Positions 58,652 to 64,000 of a stretch of DNA of 64,000 bases are shown here, piece by piece. Position 1 is the stretch's first letter. The number at the start of each line of letters is the position of its first letter. Made by a program: the position numbers and the translations under genes. The notes beneath the pieces were generated by a model. It made no database searches. It saw nothing but the letters and a program-made list of their open reading frames with translations, and was not told the DNA's origin. The stretch is from DASXQK01 sp963724385 (GTDB lineage Bacteria > Pseudomonadota > Alphaproteobacteria > Dongiales > Dongiaceae). The stretch lies in NCBI GenBank assembly GCA_963724385.1, contig CAVRUJ010000001.1, forward strand, positions 2,170,001-2,234,000, written 5' to 3'.

Positions 58652-59623
58652 TCACGGCCGCGCTCGCAGCACGTCGGGATTGACGACCAGACTAGGATTA
58701 AGCCGTCCGTCCAGGGCATCGAGACAGTTCTGTGCCGAAACCGTGCTCATCCGTGCCGCGCACTCTTCTGTGAGCGCGGCCGAGTGGGGGGACAGAATCA
58801 CGTTGTCGAGGGCGAACAGGGGATGATCAGCGGCCGGTGGCTCCTCGGCGAAGACGTCCAAGCCGGCGGCTGCCAGGCGGCCTTCCTTGAGAGCGGCGGC
58901 GAGCGCCGTTTCATCCACTAGGCCACCCCGCGCCGTGCAGATGAGTACCGCCGAGGCCTTCATTCTGGCCAGACGCGAGGCATCGAACAGCATGCGGGTC
59001 GAAGCGGTCATGGGAACATGCAGCGTCACTGCATCGGTTTTCGCCAATGCTTCATCCAGATCGGGGGCGAGCTCAATGCCGGATCCGCCGGGGGCCTCGT
59101 TGAGAAACGGGTCATAGGCGATGACGCGCATGCCGAAGGCCTGCGCCTTTGCCGCTACGTTCCGGCCGATGCGTCCCAAGCCGACGACGAGCAGCGTCTT
59201 GCCGTCGAGCTCTCGGGCGCCCAGGCTGTTGCGCAGGGACCAGCGGCCCTCTCGAACGGCGCGATCATAGGCAAGCCCGCGCTTCACCGCGCTCAGCAGC
59301 AGGAAGAACGTGTGCTCGGCCACTGAAACGGCATTGACCGCGCCGACCACAGTGAGCGGAATTCGCCGCGCATTGAGTGCCGGAAGATCGATGTTGTCGT
59401 AGCCGACCCCATGGCGCGACACGACCTTCAGCTGGCGCGCGCCTTCAATAGCCGCGGCCGAAAGCGGGCTGGTGCGGATGAGGATCGCGTCGGCCTGCCG
59501 GGCGCCGGCCGAGATCGTCGCTTCGTTCGTCTGGCCGAGCTGCTCGACGACGATGCCGGGCCGGCGCTTGAGAATGTCGAGACCACTCTGGTGGATCGGC
59601 TCGATGACGAGCACCCGCGCCAT
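58652..59623 (-). CDS. D-isomer-specific 2-hydroxyacid dehydrogenase
   Basis: A 323-residue NAD-dependent dehydrogenase of the SerA/GyaR group. The nucleotide motif VVGLGRIGRNVA is at about residue 147; catalytic Arg in CTARGGLVDE, Glu in GLDVFAEEPP and His in LSPHSAALTEE are all present. It starts one base after the aldolase stop codon, and both read leftward, so the pair probably acts on the same pathway: aldolase product or substrate interconverted with its 2-hydroxy acid. Confidence 0.9.
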   Translation of the reverse strand: MARVLVIEPIHQSGLDILKRRPGIVVEQLGQTNEATISAGARQADAILIRTSPLSAAAIEGARQLKVVSRHGVGYDNIDLPALNARRIPLTVVGAVNAVSVAEHTFFLLLSAVKRGLAYDRAVREGRWSLRNSLGARELDGKTLLVVGLGRIGRNVAAKAQAFGMRVIAYDPFLNEAPGGSGIELAPDLDEALAKTDAVTLHVPMTASTRMLFDASRLARMKASAVLICTARGGLVDETALAAALKEGRLAAAGLDVFAEEPPAADHPLFALDNVILSPHSAALTEECAARMSTVSAQNCLDALDGRLNPSLVVNPDVLRARP

Positions 59624-59624
59624 A

Positions 59625-60431
59625 TCAGTAAGTCACCTTCGCCGGCGCGGCGGGGGCTTGGTCGCGCTTCAGACCCTTGCGCATCTCGGTGACGACCTCG
59701 CCGGCCTTGGCGGCGAGATGACGGGCGTCGGATGCGATGGTGACGAACTGGAAGCCGAGTTCGATCATGGAGAGGGCATAGCGAGCCGTGCCGTTGTGAA
59801 TGCCGGCGACGAGGCCGCGCTCTTTCGTCTTGCGCAGAATGAGTTCGATCGCCTCCCGCGCGACGCCCTTCTCATGGTCGAATTGTGGCGCCACGCCCAA
59901 GGCGATCGCCAAGTCGGCGGGACCGATATAGACGGCGTCGAGCCCGGGGACAGCCAGGATCTCCTCCAGATTGTCGATGCCGGCCCGGGTTTCGATCATG
60001 GCGAAGATTACGATTTCCTCGTTCGCCTTCTGGAAGTAGTCGGCTCCGCCATAGAGCGTCGCGCGGATCGGGCCGAAGCTTCGCCGGCCGCGAGGGGGAT
60101 AGCGGCAGGCCCTGACCAACCTGTCGGCATCGGCCGCGCTCTCGATCATCGGGCATATGATCCCGTAGCATCCGGCATCCAGCATCTTCATGAGGATGCC
60201 TTCCTCCAGCCAGGGAACCCGGGCGAGCGGCGTCACCGGCGTGGTGGAGACGGCTTGGAGCAGGGGTACGGCGGTTCCGTAATCAAGCACGCCATGCTGA
60301 AGATCGACGGTCAGGCTGTCCCAGCCCTGATGGGCCATGGTCTCGGCCGAAAAGGAACTCGGGATAGAAAGCCATCCATTGACGGCCGCGCCGCCCGACG
60401 CCCATAGGCGCTTCAAAGCATTGGGCCGCAT
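59625..60431 (-). CDS. HpaI/HpcH-family class II aldolase
   Basis: A 268-residue pyruvate aldolase from ATG at 60431 (MRPNALKRLWASGG) with AAAGGA upstream. Active-site features: general-base His in VDLQHGVLDY, Arg in LARVPW, Glu in MIETRAG and Asp in YIGPADLAIALG, which coordinate the metal. Relatives cleave 2-keto-4-hydroxy acids or add pyruvate to aldehydes. The longer frame reaching upstream at 60620 is discounted. First gene of a two-gene operon with the dehydrogenase. Confidence 0.9.
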   Translation of the reverse strand: MRPNALKRLWASGGAAVNGWLSIPSSFSAETMAHQGWDSLTVDLQHGVLDYGTAVPLLQAVSTTPVTPLARVPWLEEGILMKMLDAGCYGIICPMIESAADADRLVRACRYPPRGRRSFGPIRATLYGGADYFQKANEEIVIFAMIETRAGIDNLEEILAVPGLDAVYIGPADLAIALGVAPQFDHEKGVAREAIELILRKTKERGLVAGIHNGTARYALSMIELGFQFVTIASDARHLAAKAGEVVTEMRKGLKRDQAPAAPAKVTY

Positions 60432-60531
60432 GCTGGTTCCTTTCTTTCGCTGCGTTCCATCCGGTTCGCCGGTGCCGGTTCGACAACGGAAATTCGAGGC
60501 CGCGGGGAAGAAGACTCCGCGCTCGAGACGC

Positions 60532-61347
60532 TCAGTGGGCCAGCAGGAGTGCGAGGGGGCAGCTGGTGACGACCTTCTCCGTCGAGCCACCGAGGCCCAG
60601 CAGCCGGTCGAGACGGCCATCGCCGAAGGCTCCCATGACCAGCATGTCGGCGCCGGTCTCGCAGGCCTCGGCGATGGCGACGCGGCCGCGTTGCCTCGCG
60701 CTCAAGTCGTCGCCCGCCAGGGGCCGGACCGCCACCCTGGCGCCATGCCGGCTGAGGAAGCTCTCGACGGGTTCGAAGTCGGGCGCTCCGAAGCCTGCCA
60801 AGGTGACCCGCTCGAACTTGCCGGCGAGCTGGGCGAAGGCCCGAACCGCGCCGGCGGCCTGAGTGCTGTCGCTCCAGACGACGAAGGCGTGACCAAGGCG
60901 CAGGTCCTGGAGGCTGCCGGGCGCCAGCAGCACCGGCCGGTCGGACTCGAAAATCGCGATACGCGTAGCCTCCTGATAGGTCTTGCCCACCTGCTCCGTC
61001 GGTCTTGCGAGAAGGATGGCGTCCTGCAGACGGGCGAGGGAGGTCATCACCTGATCGGCGGCCAACGGCTCATCGATGAAGCGGCCGGCGATATTACTGC
61101 TGGAGGCCATGTTGGCGTGACGCTGCCTGGCGGCCTCGACCAGTTCCAGCCGTTCTTCCGTGTCGCGCTGTTCGTGGGACATGCCGTACATGGCCTCGCC
61201 CACGCTGGCCAACACCGGGTAGTCGGCACGGTCGTCGAGGAAGACGATGTCGAGGGCCGCGCCAATCTGCTTGGCCGCCGAACAGGCGAAGGCCACCGCC
61301 TCTTCGCCGCCGCTCCACAAGGGCGGCACCGCCAGCAGGGATTTCAC
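60532..61347 (-). CDS. Universal stress protein (tandem UspA)
   Basis: A 271-residue protein with two USP-like halves. The first is at about 1-135 (LLAVPPLWSGGEEAVAFA) and the second at 150-271, with GAFGDGRLDRLLGLGGSTEK, the GxxG-type ATP-binding signature, near the C-terminus. The first half lacks a recognisable G-x2-G signature. USPs aid survival under starvation or oxidative stress, but the ligand here is unknown. It sits 100 bases upstream of the aldolase operon on the same strand. Confidence 0.82.
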   Translation of the reverse strand: MKSLLAVPPLWSGGEEAVAFACSAAKQIGAALDIVFLDDRADYPVLASVGEAMYGMSHEQRDTEERLELVEAARQRHANMASSSNIAGRFIDEPLAADQVMTSLARLQDAILLARPTEQVGKTYQEATRIAIFESDRPVLLAPGSLQDLRLGHAFVVWSDSTQAAGAVRAFAQLAGKFERVTLAGFGAPDFEPVESFLSRHGARVAVRPLAGDDLSARQRGRVAIAEACETGADMLVMGAFGDGRLDRLLGLGGSTEKVVTSCPLALLLAH

Positions 61348-61350
61348 GCG

Positions 61351-62142
61351 CTACTCTGCCGCTTCGGTCTTGGCCGCTGCGAGGCGCGGCTGGAAAATGC
61401 AATAGATCTTGCGCAGGTAACCTTCCGATTTCCAGTCGCAGACGGTGCCCAACGGCACGAAAAAGCTGTCGCCGGCGGTGAAGCGCTGGACCCGTCCGGC
61501 GCCGTCGGTGAGGGTGACCGTGCCTTCGAGGATATGCATCAGCTCGTGGCGCGGGAAGGGGATCGGCTTGCGGTGATAGGCCGTGGTGTCCCAGACGCCC
61601 ACGCTCCATTGCCCGGTCAGGTCGCTGAACCACTCATGGGCATGCTGCACAGGCGCGCCGCTCAATAGCAGTTCAGGCGCCGGCGGCGTCGATTTAGCAA
61701 GAGCGCCCTTGGGATCCGGCCGCAGCACATGCAAGGCCGCCGCATCGGCCGGCTTGAGGCCGGAGGCGTCGTCGAAGATGACGAAGTACTTACGCAGATA
61801 GCCTGGCTGCTTCCACTGGCAATGAAGGCCTTTGGGGATGATGAAGGTTTCGCCCGCGCGGATTGTGGTTTCCTTCCCGCCGGCCTCCACGATGGTGACC
61901 GATCCTTCCAGGATCAGCATGAATTCGTTGACCGAATAAGGTCCCGCCTTGCCGGTGAAGGCGGTGCAATCCCAAACGCCTGCCGAAAGGCCCCGCGCGG
62001 CATCGTTGATGTAGTAGTGGCCGCGCTGCACCGGCCGGCCGCTCTCGAGATCCGAGGCAGGGATATCGTCCCAGCGCTGAAGCCCGCCCGCGGGACCCTT
62101 GGGCTCGAATCTGACAATGCTGTCGCTTGCCATGGCGTTCAC
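61351..62142 (-). CDS. Bicupin of the ureidoglycine-aminohydrolase-like (Cupin_3) family
   Basis: A 263-residue protein with two cupin barrels. The first is at about residues 60-130 (FMLILEGSVTIVEAGGKETT, then GETFIIPKGLHCQWK) and the second at 180-255 (ELMHILEGTVTLTDGAG, then GDSFFVPLGTVCDWKSEGYL). The pattern of Glu in ELMHILEG and the PxG..xxW loop matches cupins of the DUF861 type. Metal ligands differ between the two barrels, so one may be inactive. It is 3 bases upstream of the universal stress protein gene. Confidence 0.8.
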   Translation of the reverse strand: MNAMASDSIVRFEPKGPAGGLQRWDDIPASDLESGRPVQRGHYYINDAARGLSAGVWDCTAFTGKAGPYSVNEFMLILEGSVTIVEAGGKETTIRAGETFIIPKGLHCQWKQPGYLRKYFVIFDDASGLKPADAAALHVLRPDPKGALAKSTPPAPELLLSGAPVQHAHEWFSDLTGQWSVGVWDTTAYHRKPIPFPRHELMHILEGTVTLTDGAGRVQRFTAGDSFFVPLGTVCDWKSEGYLRKIYCIFQPRLAAAKTEAAE

Positions 62143-62208
62143 CTCCTGCAGACGGGTGGTCGATTGCGGCCCGGTTTCACCCTAGACTGGCAGATGTCCG
62201 GACCGGGC

Positions 62209-62820
62209 TCAACGCCGGGCCAGGCCCTTCCAGACAGCCGGCAGAGCGCAGGTCCCGAGCGCGATCTTGAGGGCGTCGCCCAGCAGGAAGGGCATCAGCC
62301 CATACTGGATGGCTTTCGCGAGGCCGATCTGGCCGGCAAGCCAGGCGAGGCCCATGGCGTAGATGATCAGATTGCCGATCACCATCGCCGCGGCACTGCC
62401 GAGGACGTTGCGGTCCCAGCCGCGCTCCGCTAATCGCCCGCAGACGCCGGCGGCAACCACGAAGCCGAACAGATAGCCCGCGGTCGCTCCGTAGAGGAGG
62501 TGAAAGCCGCCGCCTTCGCTCCAGCCGCCGGCAAAGACCGGCAGCCCGACGGCGCCTTCCAGCAGGTAGAGCGCCATGGTCGCCGCGCCCAACCGCCAGC
62601 CATAGGCGACGCCGAGGACCAGCACGACGAGGGTCTGCATGGTGATGGGGACGGGTTGGAGGGGCACCTGGATCTTGGCCGAGAGCCACAGCAGCACCGT
62701 GCCGCCTAAGGCTAGCATGGCGCCGCGAAGCGCCGGGGCGGCAGCGCCCCGGGGCCAGAAGGTTTGCGCGAGGGTCGGGTAGGCCGTTGCTTCGGTCGCC
62801 TGGTTGGCGGACATATCCAT
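62209..62820 (-). CDS. bioY: Biotin transporter S component
   Basis: A 203-residue membrane protein of the BioY family, the biotin-binding unit of an ECF-type or solitary biotin transporter. The family signature VPITMQTLVVLVLGVAYGWRLG (here PITMQTLVVLVLG, then GWRLGA), the segment GLPVFAGGW, and GATAGYLFGFVVAA are visible, with about six helices. ATG at 62820 (MDMSANQ) has GAGG upstream. No bioM/N energising genes are in view. Window carries two biotin carboxylases, which would need biotin supply. It is divergent from gabT. Confidence 0.92.
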   Translation of the reverse strand: MDMSANQATEATAYPTLAQTFWPRGAAAPALRGAMLALGGTVLLWLSAKIQVPLQPVPITMQTLVVLVLGVAYGWRLGAATMALYLLEGAVGLPVFAGGWSEGGGFHLLYGATAGYLFGFVVAAGVCGRLAERGWDRNVLGSAAAMVIGNLIIYAMGLAWLAGQIGLAKAIQYGLMPFLLGDALKIALGTCALPAVWKGLARR

Positions 62821-62972
62821 GATCCTCGAGAAATCGACGTTGCCGGGTGGAGTGAAGCTTATGGCAAATTGCCGCCCGCCGCGCAACGCAGGCCTCCCGA
62901 TAGGGACAGCTTGACCGGCGCGTAAGCCTCGGGGAAGCTCTCGGCCAATCCGACAGACCCTGGGAGGGGACG

Positions 62973-64000
62973 ATGGCGACCAATGCAGAATTGCTGGCCC
63001 GGCGCAATCAGGCGGTGCCGAGGGGTGTCGCCCAGGCGACGCCGGTCTATGCGGCACGGGCAGAGAATTCGGAGATCTGGGACGCCGACGGCAAACGCTA
63101 TATCGACTTTGCCGGCGGCATCGCCGTGCTCAACACCGGCCATCGCCATCCCAAGGTCATCGCGGCGGTGCGGAAACAGCTCGAGCTTTACACCCACACG
63201 GCCTTCCAGGTGTTGGCCTATGAGCCCTACATCGAGCTGGCCGAGCGGCTGAACAAGCTGGCGCCCTTCAAGGGACCGGCGAAGACGATCCTCTTCACCA
63301 CCGGCGCCGAGGCGACTGAGAACGCGATCAAGATCGCGCGGGTGGCGACCGGCCGTCCCGGCGTCATCACCTTCACCGGCGCCTTCCATGGCCGGACCCT
63401 TTTGACAATGGCGCTGACCGGCAAGGTCCTGCCCTACAAGAAGAGCTTCGGGCCGATGCCCGCCGAGATCTTCCATGTCCCGTTTCCCATTCCCCATCAC
63501 GGCGTGACCGTCGAGGATTCCCTGAAGGCCCTGCAGTTCCTGTTCAAGGCGGACATCGAACCGCAAAGGGTGGCCGCCATCATGATCGAGCCCGTGCAGG
63601 GCGAGGGCGGCTTCTATGTCGCTCCCGACGAACTTCTCCATGCTCTGCGCAAGATCTGCGACGAGCACGGGATCATGCTGGTTTCCGACGAGGTGCAAGC
63701 GGGCTTCGCGCGCACCGGCAAGATGTTCGGGATCGAGCATTCCGGGATCGAGCCGGACCTGATCGCCATCGCCAAGTCGCTCGCCGGCGGCTTCCCGCTC
63801 TCGGGCGTCATCGGCCGGGCCAAGATCATGGATGCGGCCGAGCCCGGTGGGCTCGGCGGCACTTATTCCGGCAGTCCCGTAGCCTGCGCCGCGGCGCTGG
63901 CCGTGCTCGACATCATCGAGCAGGAGAAGCTCTTGGAACGGGCGAATGCCATCGGAAAACGGATCAAGGCAAAGCTCGAAAAGATGGCGCGCAGCAACGA
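62973..64000 (+). CDS. gabT: 4-aminobutyrate aminotransferase-like class III transaminase (3'-truncated by window edge)
   Basis: PLP-dependent class III aminotransferase; the frame stays open to the last base (about 342 codons of some 425). MATNAELLARRNQAVPRGVA starts after a GGGAGGGG site. Family blocks: GIAVLNTGHRHPKVIAAVRK, TTGAEATENAIKIAR, AFHGRTLLTMALTG, IEPVQGEGGF, SDEVQAGFARTG (Asp contacts PLP) and IAIAKSLAGGFPLS with the Schiff-base Lys. The MATNAEL start and ARRNQAVPRGVA are typical of GabT, but related omega-transaminases share them. Confidence 0.88.
   Translation, partial: MATNAELLARRNQAVPRGVAQATPVYAARAENSEIWDADGKRYIDFAGGIAVLNTGHRHPKVIAAVRKQLELYTHTAFQVLAYEPYIELAERLNKLAPFKGPAKTILFTTGAEATENAIKIARVATGRPGVITFTGAFHGRTLLTMALTGKVLPYKKSFGPMPAEIFHVPFPIPHHGVTVEDSLKALQFLFKADIEPQRVAAIMIEPVQGEGGFYVAPDELLHALRKICDEHGIMLVSDEVQAGFARTGKMFGIEHSGIEPDLIAIAKSLAGGFPLSGVIGRAKIMDAAEPGGLGGTYSGSPVACAAALAVLDIIEQEKLLERANAIGKRIKAKLEKMARSN

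Overview
The window is GC-rich bacterial DNA from an alphaproteobacterium. The evidence is the rpoA-rplQ-Do protease-rarA order, an ATP12-type F1-ATPase chaperone gene, DUF1489 and DUF1272 genes, a complete alphaproteobacterial-type rRNA operon (16S, tRNA-Ile(GAT), tRNA-Ala(TGC), 23S, 5S, tRNA-fMet), and a 16S 3' end carrying the anti-Shine-Dalgarno CCTCCT. A Rhodospirillales-like placement is my impression from gene order and the 16S text, not a computed result.

Layout. 1-12.7 kb (+): housekeeping block with the end of rpoA, rplQ, a periplasmic Do-type protease, rarA, a cysteine hydrolase, an RluC-type pseudouridine synthase, an AsmA protein, ATP12, propionyl-CoA carboxylase (pccB, pccA) and acylphosphatase. 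12.7-17.5 kb: lipB (-), tRNA-Leu(GAG), a NIPSNAP protein, a DUF2569 membrane protein, a secreted Clp-fold protein (-), a small exported protein and an alpha/beta hydrolase. 17.7-30.1 kb: a MaeB-type malic enzyme, then a leucine-degradation region (isovaleryl-CoA dehydrogenase, methylcrotonyl-CoA carboxylase beta and alpha, methylglutaconyl-CoA hydratase, HMG-CoA lyase) interleaved with DUF1272, RidA, DUF1989, SDR and HCCA-isomerase genes. 30.1-36.25 kb: the rRNA operon. 36.4-39.5 kb: katG behind a Fur/PerR-like palindrome, a Tyr/Gly-repeat lipoprotein and a GlsB-type protein. 39.6-55.1 kb: an accessory catabolic region with three paralogous extended CocE/NonD hydrolases around a TetR regulator, a five-gene Dpp/Opp-type ABC importer, and two near-duplicate alpha/beta hydrolases flanking an isochorismatase-like amidohydrolase. 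55.1-64 kb: DedA, an Asp/Asn beta-hydroxylase-family oxygenase, an Mpo1-like protein, OsmC, a GST, an HpaI-type aldolase with a D-2-hydroxyacid dehydrogenase, a universal stress protein, a bicupin, BioY, and the start of a GabT-type aminotransferase that runs off the end.

How parts work together. Isovaleryl-CoA dehydrogenase, MCC, the hydratase and HMG-CoA lyase can take isovaleryl-CoA to acetyl-CoA plus acetoacetate. PccBA handles propionyl-CoA. MCC and PCC are biotin enzymes and a BioY biotin-uptake component lies in the same window. The 39.6-55.1 kb region reads as a regulated uptake-and-hydrolysis system for an unidentified amide, ester or peptide-like substrate.

Most unusual signals: (i) every RNA-RNA spacer of the rRNA operon carries an inverted pair built from a degenerate heptamer GAAGTCR, able to form stems of about 17-30 bp; (ii) three genes (rarA, ATP12, maeB) have family-matching N-termini reachable only from CTG start codons, two of them in CTGA stop/start overlaps; (iii) the triplicated CocE hydrolase/ABC importer/duplicated hydrolase cluster.
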